Of a stretch of 64,000 bases of DNA, positions 17,800-27,124 are shown piece after piece. Where the stretch lies: NCBI RefSeq assembly GCF_001305575.3, contig NZ_CP012373.2, positions 3,982,799 through 4,046,798 of the forward strand, written 5' to 3'. This DNA comes from Beggiatoa leptomitoformis. Lineage in GTDB: Bacteria; Pseudomonadota; Gammaproteobacteria; Beggiatoales; Beggiatoaceae. A program made the translations under genes and the position numbers. How positions within the stretch are numbered: position 1 is the stretch's first letter; every line of letters starts with the position of its first letter. The notes under the pieces were generated by a model that ran no database searches, was not told the origin of the DNA, and saw only the letters and a list, made by a program, of their open reading frames with translations.

Positions 17800-19953
17800 C
17801 TATTTTGAGCACTTTTCTTTAAGTACTGTTGCAAAAAGTTTTTTCAATTCTGCTGTTTGAGATACATCAAAACCTTTATGCAGTGCTTCGCAAAATGCCT
17901 CAATCTTTCCTGCTTGCATTTGTAACAAACCTAAAACAAGAAAACTTTTTGCCAAATCATCGCCAAATACGGTAGGCGCGATTTGATTTAGCGAGGTTCT
18001 AATTTCAATGGCTTTTGTGATTAATAACAAAGCTTCATCAAGACGGCTTGTATCACTTGCTACTAACAGGGCAAGGTTATTGAGCGTTTGAGCGACATTA
18101 GGGAGATAGACAGCAGGTTGTTTGTCGGCTAAGTCATGATTAATGTTTAAGGCTTCTTGGTAATACTGTTCTGCCTCTGCCCGACGGCTTGTATCCTTTG
18201 CTACTAACACAGCAAGGTTATTGAGTGCAATCGTGACATAAGAGAGATAGACAGCAGGTTGTTTGTTGGCTAAGTCACGATAAATGTTTAAGGCTTCTTG
18301 GTAATGCTGTTCTGCCTCTGCCCGACGGTTTGTATCATCTGCTACTAAATTAGCAAGGTTATTGAGCGTTTGAGCGACATCGGGGAGATAGACAGCAGGT
18401 TGTTTGTCGGCTAAGTCACGTCTAATTTTTAAGGCTTCTTGGTAATACTGTTCTGCCTCTGCCCAACGGCTTGTATCATCTGCTACTAAATTAGCAAGGT
18501 TATTGAGCGTTTGAGCGACATCAGAGAGATAGACCTCAGGTTGTTTATTGGCTAAGTCACGTCTAATTTTTAAAGCTTCTTGGTAATGCTGTTCCGCCTC
18601 TGCCCGACGGCCTGTATCATCTGCTACTAAACTAGCAAGGTTATTGAGCGTTTGAGCGACATCGGGGAGATAGACAGCAGGTTGTTTGTCGGCTAAGTCA
18701 CGTCTAATTTTTAAGGCTTCTTGGTAGTACTGTTCTGCCTCTGCCCGACGGGTTGTATCACTCGCTATTAATAGTGCAAGGTTATTGAGCGTCCGAGCGA
18801 CATCGGGGAGATAGACAGCAGGTTGTTTGTCGGCTAAGTCACGTTTAATTTTTAAGGCTTCTTGGTAATACTGTTCTGCCTCTGCCCGACGGTTTGTATC
18901 ACTTGCTACTAATATAGCAAGGTTATTGAGCGTTTGAGCGACATCGGGGAGATAGACCGCAGGTTGTTTGTCGGCTAAGTCACGTCTAATTTTTAAGGCT
19001 TCTTGGTAGTACTGTTCTGCCTCTGCCCGACGGGTTGTATCACTCGCTATTAATAGTGCAAGGTTATTGAGCGTCCGAGCGACATCGGGGAGATAGACAG
19101 CAGGTTGTTTGTCGGCTAAGTCACGTTTAATTTTTAAGGCTTCTTGGTAATACTGTTCTGCCTCTGCCCGACGGTTTGTATCACTTGCTACTAATATAGC
19201 AAGGTTATTGAGCGTCCAACCTAAATCATTTAAATGGGTTTTATCTGTTTCTACTAAGGGGCGTAACCAATTTAAGATTGTCTGGTACGTTAGGATTGCT
19301 GTGTCGCGGTCACGATAGGTTCTTGGTGATTTTTGGAGTGTATCTGCATAGGTAATGGCGTATTCAAAATTCTCAGGACGTAATTCATACGCCTTTTTTA
19401 AATGTGGATAGGCTTCATTCGGTTTAAAGGCAGCCAGTGCAACGCGGGCTTGTGTAAAATGTGCTGCTGCTTTTAAATCAATTTGCTTTTCTACTGATTC
19501 CAAAGCGGCTAACAGTTTATCCAGAATCTGTTTTGCTTTTTCCAATTCAGCGGTTGATAAAGCCGTTTGTGCTTCTGTGAGTAATTGGGTTAAGTGTTCA
19601 TCCGTTTGCGCATTCACCTGTGCTTGCAAGTTTTCGTATGCTTTTCGCAATTCGTTGTAATTCTTCACAACTTCTTCAGCAATTTTGGTTTTATCAACCA
19701 ATTCATTTCTTTCTTCTAAATATTTAATGCGTTGTTCATATAAATCGAACAATTTCTTTTCAAGTTCAGATTTTTCTTGCTGTGTTTGCTGATGTACTTT
19801 GGGGTCAACACCACAAATAATCGTAACATTCGCCCCTTCAGAATTTTGCACAAGAGAATTACAATATCCATCAGCCTGTTGGCTTTGGTCATTAAACGCA
19901 TAAACAGGGGGTAATATTGCCCAAATAGCTAAACAAATTGTTGTACGGCGCAT
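17800..19953 (-). CDS. secreted TPR-repeat protein, full-length paralogue
   Basis: A 717-residue exported protein. Residues 1-19 are a Sec signal (MRRTTICLAIWAILPPVYA). Cys31 and Cys47, exactly 15 residues apart, bracket a short motif. A long charged coiled coil follows (about 55-160), then a few irregular TPR-like helices (about 165-225). Next come eight tandem 47-residue TPR units of the kinesin-light-chain type (consensus AEAEQYYQEALKIRRDLADK, then QPAVYLPDVAQTLNNLA). A distinct C-terminal helical cap ends at LKEKCSK. It is the last gene of a four-gene minus-strand group and the only TPR paralogue here that keeps the cap. Likely periplasmic and protein-binding; partner unknown. Confidence 0.85.
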   Translation of the reverse strand: MRRTTICLAIWAILPPVYAFNDQSQQADGYCNSLVQNSEGANVTIICGVDPKVHQQTQQEKSELEKKLFDLYEQRIKYLEERNELVDKTKIAEEVVKNYNELRKAYENLQAQVNAQTDEHLTQLLTEAQTALSTAELEKAKQILDKLLAALESVEKQIDLKAAAHFTQARVALAAFKPNEAYPHLKKAYELRPENFEYAITYADTLQKSPRTYRDRDTAILTYQTILNWLRPLVETDKTHLNDLGWTLNNLAILVASDTNRRAEAEQYYQEALKIKRDLADKQPAVYLPDVARTLNNLALLIASDTTRRAEAEQYYQEALKIRRDLADKQPAVYLPDVAQTLNNLAILVASDTNRRAEAEQYYQEALKIKRDLADKQPAVYLPDVARTLNNLALLIASDTTRRAEAEQYYQEALKIRRDLADKQPAVYLPDVAQTLNNLASLVADDTGRRAEAEQHYQEALKIRRDLANKQPEVYLSDVAQTLNNLANLVADDTSRWAEAEQYYQEALKIRRDLADKQPAVYLPDVAQTLNNLANLVADDTNRRAEAEQHYQEALNIYRDLANKQPAVYLSYVTIALNNLAVLVAKDTSRRAEAEQYYQEALNINHDLADKQPAVYLPNVAQTLNNLALLVASDTSRLDEALLLITKAIEIRTSLNQIAPTVFGDDLAKSFLVLGLLQMQAGKIEAFCEALHKGFDVSQTAELKKLFATVLKEKCSK
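18677..19215. repeat. exact 257-base duplication within the TPR array
   Basis: Bases 18677-18933 and 18959-19215 are identical by eye and lie 282 bases apart, which is two 141-base TPR units. Flanking units are clearly diverged, so the duplication is recent and in frame. Confidence 0.85.
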
Positions 19954-19969
19954 GATAGTTCTCGCTTGG

Positions 19970-20512
19970 TTATTTGTCAGCTAAGTCACGTCTAATTTTT
20001 AAGGCTTCTTGGTAATACTGTTCTGCCTCTGCCCGACGGTTTGTATCACTTTGTAACAAATTAGCAAGGTTATTAAGTGTTAGAGCGACATAAGGGAGAT
20101 AGACAGCCGGTTGTTTATCGGCTAAGTCACGATAATTCTTTAAGGTTTCTTGGTAATACTTTTCTGCCTCTGCCACCCGTGCTTGCAAGTTTTCGTATGC
20201 TTTTCGCAATTCATTGTAATTATTCATAACTTCTTCAGCAATTTTGGCTTTATCAAGCAATTCATTTCTTTCTTCTAAATATTTAATGCGTTGTTCATAT
20301 AAATCGAACAATTTCTTTTCAAGTTCAGATTTTTCTTTCTGCGTTTGCTGATGTACTTTGGGGTCAACACCACAGTTCATCGTAACATTCTCCCCATCAG
20401 CATGTTGTACAAAAACATCACAACACTCATTAGCCTGTTGGCTTTGGTCATTAAACGCATAAACGGGGGGTAATATTGCCCAAATTGCTAAACAAATTGT
20501 TGTACGACGCAT
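19970..20512 (-). CDS. shortened TPR paralogue (internal-deletion derivative)
   Basis: The 180-residue product has the same signal peptide, Cys31/Cys47 motif and start of the coiled coil as its two neighbours. At about residue 112 (LRKAYENLQAR) it jumps directly to a TPR unit that, in the 986-residue protein, is the last full repeat (LKNYRDLADKQPAVYLPYVA). It then has one partial unit and stops after LADK. The coiled-coil remainder, about 14 repeats and the C-terminal cap are missing. The stop arises where other units read AAACAA (Lys-Gln) and this one reads AAATAA. It may be non-functional or a short competitor; it keeps an intact frame and binding site. Confidence 0.75.
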   Translation of the reverse strand: MRRTTICLAIWAILPPVYAFNDQSQQANECCDVFVQHADGENVTMNCGVDPKVHQQTQKEKSELEKKLFDLYEQRIKYLEERNELLDKAKIAEEVMNNYNELRKAYENLQARVAEAEKYYQETLKNYRDLADKQPAVYLPYVALTLNNLANLLQSDTNRRAEAEQYYQEALKIRRDLADK

Positions 20513-20528
20513 GATAGTTCTCGCTTGG

Positions 20529-23489
20529 TTATTTGTCGGCTAAGTCACGATAAATCTTTAAGGCTTCTTGGTAATACTTTTTTGCTTCTGCCCGACGGGT
20601 TGTATCACTTTGTAACAAATTAGCAAGGTTATTGAGTGTTAGAGCGACATAAGGGAGATAGACAGCCGGTTGTTTATCGGCTAAGTCACTATAATTCTTT
20701 AAGGTTTCTTGGTAATACTTTTCTGCCTCTGCCCGACGGCTTGTATCACTTGCTACTAAACTTGCAAAACCATTGAGCGTTTGAGCAACATAAGGGAGAT
20801 AGACCGCAGGCTGTTTGTCGGCTAAGTCACATCTAATTTTTAAGGCTTCTTGGTAATACTTCTCGGACTCTGCCCGACGGCTTGTATCACTTGCTACTAG
20901 CACAGCAAGGTTGTAGAGCGTATCCGCAACATAAGGGAGATAGACCGCAGGCTGTTTGTCGGCTAAGTCACGTCTAATTTCTAAGGCTTTTTGGTAAAAC
21001 TTTTCTGCCTCTGCCCGACGGTTTGTATCACTTGCTACTAAACTTGCAAAACTATTGAGCGTTTGAGCGACATAAGGGAGATAGACCGCAGGTTGCTTGT
21101 CGGCTAAGTCACGTCTGATTTTTAAAGCTTCTTGGTAATATCGTTCTGCCTCTGCCCGACGGGTTGTATCACTTGCTACTAAACTTGCAAAACTATTGAG
21201 CGTTTGAGCGACATAAGGGAGATAGACCGCAGGTTGTTCGTCGGCTAGGTAACGTCTAATTTTTAAAGCTTCTTGGTAATATTGTTCTGCCTCTGCCCGA
21301 CGGGTTGTATCATCTGCTACTAACACGGCAAGGTTATTGAGCGTCCAAGCGATATCAGGGAGATAGACCGCAGGTTGTTTGTCGGCTAGGTAACGTCTGA
21401 TTTTTAAAGCTTCTTGGTAATACTGTTCTGCCTCTGCCCGACGGTTTGTATCCTTTGATGCTAAATTAGCAAGGTTGTTGAGCGTCCAAGCGATATCAGG
21501 GAGATAGACCGCAGGTTGTTTGTCGGCTAGGTAACGTCTGATTTTTAAAGCTTCTTGGTAATACTGTTCTGCCTCTGCCCGACGGCTTGTATTACTTGCT
21601 ACTAAACTTGCAAAACCATTGAGCGTTTGAGCAACATAAGGGAGATAGACCGCAGGCTGTTTGTCGGCTAAATCACGTCTAATTTTTAAGGCTTCTTGGT
21701 AATACTGTTCTGCCTCTGCCCGACGGTTTGTGTCACTTGCTACTAGACTTGCAAAATTATTGAGCGTTTGAGCGACATCAGGGAGATAGACCAAAGGTTG
21801 TGTGTTGGCTAAATCACGTCTAATTTTTAAGGCTTCTTGGTAATACTGTTCTGCCTCTGTCCGACGGCTTGTATTACTTGCTATTAATAGTGCAAGATTA
21901 TTGAGCGTCATCGCGACATCAGGGAGATAGACCTCAGGTTGTTTGTTGGCTAAGTCACGTCTAATTTTTAAGGCTTCTTGGTAATACTGTTCTGCCTCTG
22001 TCCGACGGCTTGTATTACTTGCTATTAATAGTGCAAGATTATTGAGCGTCATCGCGACATCAGGGAGATAGACCTCAGGTTGTTTGTTGGCTAAGTCACG
22101 TCTAATTTTTAAGGCTTCTTGGTAATCCTGTTCTGCTTCTGCCTGACGGCTTGTATCACTTGCTATTAATAGTGCAAAGTTATTGAGCGTACCCGCGACA
22201 TCAGGGAGATAGACAGCAGGTTGTTTGTCGGCTAAGTCACGTCTAATTTTTAAGGTTTCTTGGTAATACTTTTCTGCCTCTGCCCGACGGCTTGTATCAC
22301 CTTTTACTAAATTAGCAAGGTTGTTGAGCGTAGTCGCGACATAAGGGAGATAGACAACAGGTTGTTTGTCGGCTAAGTCACGATAAATCTTTAAGGCTTC
22401 TTGGTAATCCTGTTCTGCCTCTGCCCGACGGTTTATATCACCTTTTACTAGAACAGCAAGGTTATTAAGCGTCATCGCGACATAAGGGAGATAGACAGCA
22501 GGTTGTTTGTCGGCTAAGTCACGATAAATCTTTAAGGCTTCTTGGTAATCCTGTTCTGCCTCTGCCCGACGGCTTGTATCACCTTTTACTAATTTAGCAA
22601 GGTTGTTGAGCGTAGTCGCGACATCAGGGAGATAGACAGCTGGTTGTTTGTCGGCGAGGTTACGTCTGATTTTTAAAGCTTCTTGGTAATATTTTTCTGC
22701 CTCTGCCCGATGGGTTGTGTCATCTGCTACTAATATGGCAAGGTTATTAAGTGTCCAACCTAAGTCATTTAAACGGGTTTTATCTGTTTCCACTAAGGGA
22801 CGTAACCAATTTAAAATTGTCTGGTACGTTAGGATTGCTGTGTTGCGGTCACGGTAGGTTCTTGGTGATTTTTGGAGCGTATCTGCATAGGTAATGGCGT
22901 ATTCAAAATTCTCAGGACGTAATTCATACGCCTTTTTTAAATGTGGATGGGCTTCATTCGGTTTAAAGGCAGCCAGTGCAACGCGGGCTTGTGTAAAATG
23001 TACTGTTGCTTTTAAATCAATTTGCGCTACTGGTTCCAAAGTGGCTAACAGTTTATCCAGAATCTGTTTTGCTTTTTCCAATTCAGCGGTTAATAAAGCC
23101 GTTTGTGCTTCTGTGAGTAATTGGGTTAAGTGTTCATCCGTTTGCGCATTCACCTGTGCTTGCAAGTTTTCGTATGCTTTTCGCAATTCGTTATAACTCT
23201 TCACAACTTCTTCAGCAATTTTGGTTTTATCAACCAATTCATTTCTTTCTTCTAAATATTTAATGCGTTGTTCATATAAATCGAACAATTTCTTTTCAAC
23301 TTCAGATTTTTCTTGCTGCGTTTGCTGATGTGCTTTGGGGTCAACACCACAAATAATCTTAACTTTCTTTCCATCAGCATCTTGCACAAGAACATTACAA
23401 TATCCATCAGCCTGTTGGCTTTGGTCATTAAACGCATAAACGGGGGGTAATATTGCCCAAATAGCTAAACAAATTGTTGTACGGCGCAT
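20529..23489 (-). CDS. secreted TPR-repeat protein with 15 full units, no C-terminal cap
   Basis: A 986-residue exported paralogue. It has the same signal peptide, Cys31/Cys47 motif and coiled coil as the 717-residue protein, then 15 complete 47-residue TPR units and a sixteenth that stops after LADK. Units vary mainly in the first helix and the ASDT loop; neighbouring units 5-6 and 9-10 are nearly identical, a sign of recent unit duplication. The C-terminal cap of the 717-residue protein is missing. The stop codon is followed by 13 bases and the next gene's ATG, so the end looks like a recombination joint between a repeat and a gene start. Likely periplasmic; partner unknown. Confidence 0.82.
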   Translation of the reverse strand: MRRTTICLAIWAILPPVYAFNDQSQQADGYCNVLVQDADGKKVKIICGVDPKAHQQTQQEKSEVEKKLFDLYEQRIKYLEERNELVDKTKIAEEVVKSYNELRKAYENLQAQVNAQTDEHLTQLLTEAQTALLTAELEKAKQILDKLLATLEPVAQIDLKATVHFTQARVALAAFKPNEAHPHLKKAYELRPENFEYAITYADTLQKSPRTYRDRNTAILTYQTILNWLRPLVETDKTRLNDLGWTLNNLAILVADDTTHRAEAEKYYQEALKIRRNLADKQPAVYLPDVATTLNNLAKLVKGDTSRRAEAEQDYQEALKIYRDLADKQPAVYLPYVAMTLNNLAVLVKGDINRRAEAEQDYQEALKIYRDLADKQPVVYLPYVATTLNNLANLVKGDTSRRAEAEKYYQETLKIRRDLADKQPAVYLPDVAGTLNNFALLIASDTSRQAEAEQDYQEALKIRRDLANKQPEVYLPDVAMTLNNLALLIASNTSRRTEAEQYYQEALKIRRDLANKQPEVYLPDVAMTLNNLALLIASNTSRRTEAEQYYQEALKIRRDLANTQPLVYLPDVAQTLNNFASLVASDTNRRAEAEQYYQEALKIRRDLADKQPAVYLPYVAQTLNGFASLVASNTSRRAEAEQYYQEALKIRRYLADKQPAVYLPDIAWTLNNLANLASKDTNRRAEAEQYYQEALKIRRYLADKQPAVYLPDIAWTLNNLAVLVADDTTRRAEAEQYYQEALKIRRYLADEQPAVYLPYVAQTLNSFASLVASDTTRRAEAERYYQEALKIRRDLADKQPAVYLPYVAQTLNSFASLVASDTNRRAEAEKFYQKALEIRRDLADKQPAVYLPYVADTLYNLAVLVASDTSRRAESEKYYQEALKIRCDLADKQPAVYLPYVAQTLNGFASLVASDTSRRAEAEKYYQETLKNYSDLADKQPAVYLPYVALTLNNLANLLQSDTTRRAEAKKYYQEALKIYRDLADK

Positions 23490-23501
23490 GATGGTTCTCG
23501 C

Positions 23502-23915
23502 TTATTTGTTAGGTGTGCAACTACCAGATATCGTAATATTATTTCCACCCGAAATAACTGTATTACAATCACCTGTAGCGGTTTGCGATTTATTGGGAGA
23601 AATCACTACTATTAATACAAGCAATAACATAATACCAATAAGCCCTATGCCCCACCATCGCCATTGATGCACAATCACTTGAATTTTATTGTTGTTTCCA
23701 TTGATTTGATTGCCGTCAATACGAATATTCGAGCCTGTTTGGGGTTTATCTTCTGATGTGTCTGAACTTTCCTTTAATTCATTAATCTGTCTATTCATTG
23801 CTTCAATCTCATTTTCTAGCTGAAATTTTCTGGCGGCATCGGTTTCTACTATCCGAGCTTGTTGTAAGTATTCTTTCTTTTCTTGCGCTAGCTTAATCAA
23901 CGGTTGTTGTTCCAT
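23502..23915 (-). CDS. small coiled-coil membrane protein heading the TPR operon
   Basis: Family not recognised. The 137-residue product starts with a charged coiled coil (about 8-50, EKKEYLQQAR and QLENEIEAMNRQINELK). A short polar Asn-rich stretch (IRIDGNQINGNNNKIQV, 64-80) precedes one membrane helix (about 88-106) and a 30-residue tail. The tail, presumably periplasmic, holds Cys117 and Cys133 with 15 residues between them (DCNTVISGGNNITISGSC). This is the same spacing and similar sequence as the N termini of the three TPR proteins encoded just downstream (12-base gap). The N-terminal coiled coil resembles helper regions of bacterial effector-associated proteins, but that is only a resemblance. 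Confidence 0.7.
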   Translation of the reverse strand: MEQQPLIKLAQEKKEYLQQARIVETDAARKFQLENEIEAMNRQINELKESSDTSEDKPQTGSNIRIDGNQINGNNNKIQVIVHQWRWWGIGLIGIMLLLVLIVVISPNKSQTATGDCNTVISGGNNITISGSCTPNK

Positions 23916-24118
23916 TATTTCACACTGACATTTTCAGAAAATTTAGACAATTAGATAAGAAAATTATCTATATAGCAAGCCTGAAGAAAAACAATTTATT
24001 GTGCTTATTTGCAGATATGGCGTTTTAGATTGATGGATTCTTTAGCGGCATACAGTGGGCATTTACTTTGCGTCCTTCTGATAGCTTGCTAGAATATAAT
24101 TTACTGTAAATTTTCGCT

Positions 24119-25468
24119 GTGATGGGTGTTATTAAAAATTCAATGGGACGTAAACTCTATATTAAAACATTTGGTTGCCAGATGAATGAGTATGATTCAT
24201 CTCGTATGGTGCAAGCTCTTCAAGTCGCGCATGGTTTAGAACCAACAGACGACCCAACAGAAGCGGATGTGTTACTCCTTAACACGTGTTCTATCCGCGA
24301 AAAAGCACAGGAAAAAGTGTTCTCGCAATTGGGCACGTGGCGGTCTTTAAAAGAAGCCCGTCCTGAAATTATGATTGGTGTCGGTGGTTGTGTCGCCAGC
24401 CAAGAAGGTGCGGCAATTAGAGAACGCGCCCCTTATGTCGATGTGATTTTTGGTCCTCAAACTTTGCATCGTTTGCCGTTAATGTTAAAAGCGGCTGAGC
24501 AATCGCGTAAACCGCAAATCGATATTTCTTTCCCTGAAATTGAAAAGTTTGATTGTCTGCCCGAACCCCGCGCGGAAGGCGTGAGTGCGTTTGTGTCGAT
24601 TATGGAAGGCTGTAGCCGTTATTGCACGTTTTGCGTTGTTCCTTATACACGCGGTGAGGAAGTGAGCCGTCCATTTGAAGATGTGTTAGTTGAGGTGTCG
24701 CAATTAGCGCAGCAGGGGGTGCGTGAGGTCAATTTATTGGGGCAAAATGTAAATGCTTATCGTGGCGTGATGGCTGATGGTGATGTTGCTGACCTTGCGT
24801 TGTTAATTAGTTATGTTGCCGCCATAGAGGGTATTGAGCGTATTCGTTATACCACGTCGCACCCGATGGAATTAAGCGATAGTTTGATTCAGGCCTACGC
24901 TGATGTCCCTGCTTTAGTGAGTCATTTACATTTACCCGTACAGAGTGGCTCTGACTTGATTTTGTCGCGCATGAAACGCGGGCATACGGCTCTTGAATAT
25001 AAGCAAAAGGTGCGACGCTTGCGAGAAATTCGCCCTAATTTGTGTTTATCATCGGATTTTATTATTGGTTTCCCCAGTGAAACAGAGGCGGATTTTCAGG
25101 CGACTATGCAATTGATTGAAGAGGTTGGTTTTGACCATTCTTTCAGTTTTATTTATAGCGCGCGTCCCGGCACTCCTGCGGCAAGTATGCCTGATGATGT
25201 GCCAGCCGAGGTTAAAAAACAGCGTTTGGCGATATTGCAAAAACGCATAGAGGATATGGCAAATGTTATTAGTCAATCGATGGTCGGCACTGTACAAAAA
25301 GTCTTAGTAGAACGACCGTCCAAAAAAGACCCGCAACAGTTGGCGGGACGGACGGAAAATAATCGTGTGGTTAATTTCATCGCAGACTCTCGTTTAATCG
25401 GTCAGTTTGTTAATATCCGTATTACTGAGGCTCTGCCTAATTCGTTACGGGGTGTGGTGGAAAATTAA
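24119..25468 (+). CDS. miaB: MiaB, tRNA-2-methylthio-N6-isopentenyladenosine synthase
   Basis: A radical-SAM methylthiotransferase that adds a methylthio group to i6A37 of tRNAs. In the 449-residue frame the N-terminal UPF0004 domain carries three cluster ligands: Cys20 (KTFGCQMN), Cys57 ([11 protein letters not shown]) and Cys91 (GGCVASQ). The radical-SAM motif is Cys165, Cys169 and Cys172 ([15 protein letters not shown]), and a TRAM domain forms the end. The start is uncertain: the ATG at 24143 ([10 protein letters not shown]) fits the family better than 24119, and neither has a clear binding site. phoH-like, ybeY and corC follow in the conserved gammaproteobacterial order. Confidence 0.95.
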   Translation: MMGVIKNSMGRKLYIKTFGCQMNEYDSSRMVQALQVAHGLEPTDDPTEADVLLLNTCSIREKAQEKVFSQLGTWRSLKEARPEIMIGVGGCVASQEGAAIRERAPYVDVIFGPQTLHRLPLMLKAAEQSRKPQIDISFPEIEKFDCLPEPRAEGVSAFVSIMEGCSRYCTFCVVPYTRGEEVSRPFEDVLVEVSQLAQQGVREVNLLGQNVNAYRGVMADGDVADLALLISYVAAIEGIERIRYTTSHPMELSDSLIQAYADVPALVSHLHLPVQSGSDLILSRMKRGHTALEYKQKVRRLREIRPNLCLSSDFIIGFPSETEADFQATMQLIEEVGFDHSFSFIYSARPGTPAASMPDDVPAEVKKQRLAILQKRIEDMANVISQSMVGTVQKVLVERPSKKDPQQLAGRTENNRVVNFIADSRLIGQFVNIRITEALPNSLRGVVEN

Positions 25469-25504
25469 TGCAGCACATCCGCACAACAAGGAATCTTTTT
25501 ACCC

Positions 25505-26503
25505 TTGAGCAAACAAATCCCAAATCCAGACACGCTAATGACGAATGATTTTATCTTAGAGCCATTTGATAATCAGAAATTAGCGAATTTATGTGGGCAG
25601 TTTGACGAACATTTACGCCAACTCGAAAGACGTTTTAATGTAAAAATCAACAACCGAGGTCATCAATTTCGGGTTGTTGGTATGGATGATGCCGTGAAAA
25701 ATGTAACTGAAGTGTTGAATCAGCTTTATACTGCTAACGAACCCCTAAGCCCTGAACGGGTGCATTTATATTCTCAACCTGCAAGCCTTGAAGATGCGTT
25801 AATGCCTGCACCTTTAGATGATCCTGAAGGGGCTGAAGTGATTATTCGGACACGGCGCGGTATGGTGAGAGGTCGGGGAATTAATCAACGTAATTATCTT
25901 AATCGGATATTTCGCCATGATATTAACTTTGGTGTTGGCCCTGCGGGAACGGGTAAAACCTATTTAGCCGTTGCCTGCGCCGTTGAAGCCTTAGAGCGTG
26001 AGCAGATTCGTCGTATTCTGTTGGTGCGTCCTGCGGTAGAAGCGGGTGAGCGGTTGGGGTTTCTCCCGGGGGATTTAGCGCAGAAGGTCGACCCGTATTT
26101 ACGCCCTTTGTATGATGCCTTGTATGAAATGTTGGGCTTTGAGCGGGTGACGAAGTTTATCGAGCGTAGTGTGATTGAAATTGCACCGTTAGCTTATATG
26201 CGTGGGCGCACATTGAATGATTCTTTCATCATTTTAGATGAGGCGCAAAATACAACGCTAGAGCAGATGAAAATGTTTTTAACCCGTATTGGCTTTGGTT
26301 CTACAGCCGTTATTACGGGCGACGTGACGCAAATTGATTTACCCAACGAAAAGCAGTCGGGCTTGAAACACGTTATTAAAATTTTACAAGAGGTTGAGGG
26401 TATCAGCTTTACGTTTTTTGATAGTAAAGATGTTGTTCGTCATCCGATTGTTGCGCGTATCATTGATGCTTATGACCGTGCAGAAAAAATGCTCGTAAAA
26501 TGA
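25505..26503 (+). CDS. ybeZ: PhoH-like ATPase (YbeZ/PhoL)
   Basis: A PhoH-family P-loop ATPase of the YbeZ type, associated with YbeY and RNA metabolism. It is 332 residues from the TTG at 25505; an ATG at 25538 (MTNDFILEP) is an alternative start. A KH-like N-terminal region (about 15-75) precedes the ATPase, with Walker A GPAGTGKT at 145-152, Walker B FIILDEAQNTT, and the conserved VITGDVTQIDLP. Between miaB and ybeY, as in many gammaproteobacteria. Confidence 0.93.
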   Translation: MSKQIPNPDTLMTNDFILEPFDNQKLANLCGQFDEHLRQLERRFNVKINNRGHQFRVVGMDDAVKNVTEVLNQLYTANEPLSPERVHLYSQPASLEDALMPAPLDDPEGAEVIIRTRRGMVRGRGINQRNYLNRIFRHDINFGVGPAGTGKTYLAVACAVEALEREQIRRILLVRPAVEAGERLGFLPGDLAQKVDPYLRPLYDALYEMLGFERVTKFIERSVIEIAPLAYMRGRTLNDSFIILDEAQNTTLEQMKMFLTRIGFGSTAVITGDVTQIDLPNEKQSGLKHVIKILQEVEGISFTFFDSKDVVRHPIVARIIDAYDRAEKMLVK

Positions 26504-26635
26504 GTACTAGGCGAGAACACTTGTTTTTCTGTTGGATGTCACTGTAAACTTTATTAATCCATCGTGGGACACTGTTTAATCAATGGTGTCCCCTTTTCTA
26601 TTCACAACCGACACTCTTATCTCTAATGGACATCT

Positions 26636-27124
26636 ATGAACGCAGACGTTGACCTTCAATACGCCTGTGCGGTTTCCGATTTACCCACCCGTAGCCAATT
26701 TGTGAGCTGGGTCAACGCCGTTTTACACCATCCTGATATTCAAACCCGCTTAAAAATCAGCCGTAAAAACGCGCTAACCATTCGTATTGTTGACGAAGCG
26801 GAAGGTAAAACATTAAATGAAACATGGCGACAAAAAGCCTATGCAACGAATGTTTTATCTTTTCCTTTTGAAACACCTAAAGGTTTAAAAATCCCTTTGT
26901 TGGGTGACATTATTATCTGCGCGCCTGTTGTCGTCCATGAGGCGAATGAGCAACAGAAACCGCTTCTTGCGCATTGGGCGCACCTTGTTATTCATGGTAC
27001 GCTACATTTAATTGGTTATGACCATGTAGAAGATGCGCAAGCAGAGAGAATGGAATCTTTGGAAATTCAAGTTTTGCAACAACTGGGTTATTCCGATCCT
27101 TACAACACGATAGATAAGCCATGA
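26636..27124 (+). CDS. ybeY: YbeY, endoribonuclease / rRNA maturation factor
   Basis: YbeY is a zinc-dependent single-strand RNase that matures the 3' end of 16S rRNA and acts in ribosome quality control. The 162-residue product has the signature [11 protein letters not shown] with zinc ligands His120, His124 and His130, and [10 protein letters not shown] upstream. Its stop overlaps the corC start (ATGA). The 132-base gap after the PhoH gene is longer than usual and might hold a promoter. Confidence 0.95.
   Translation: MNADVDLQYACAVSDLPTRSQFVSWVNAVLHHPDIQTRLKISRKNALTIRIVDEAEGKTLNETWRQKAYATNVLSFPFETPKGLKIPLLGDIIICAPVVVHEANEQQKPLLAHWAHLVIHGTLHLIGYDHVEDAQAERMESLEIQVLQQLGYSDPYNTIDKP

Noticed and set aside
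22894-23196. 100-codon plus-strand frame within the TPR gene
   Set aside because: Antisense shadow of the coiled-coil part; no start context and no recognisable protein features.
17800-23489. regular 141-base repeats that might suggest a CRISPR or satellite array
   Set aside because: The period is 47 codons, the repeats stay in frame and encode TPR units, and there are no spacers.
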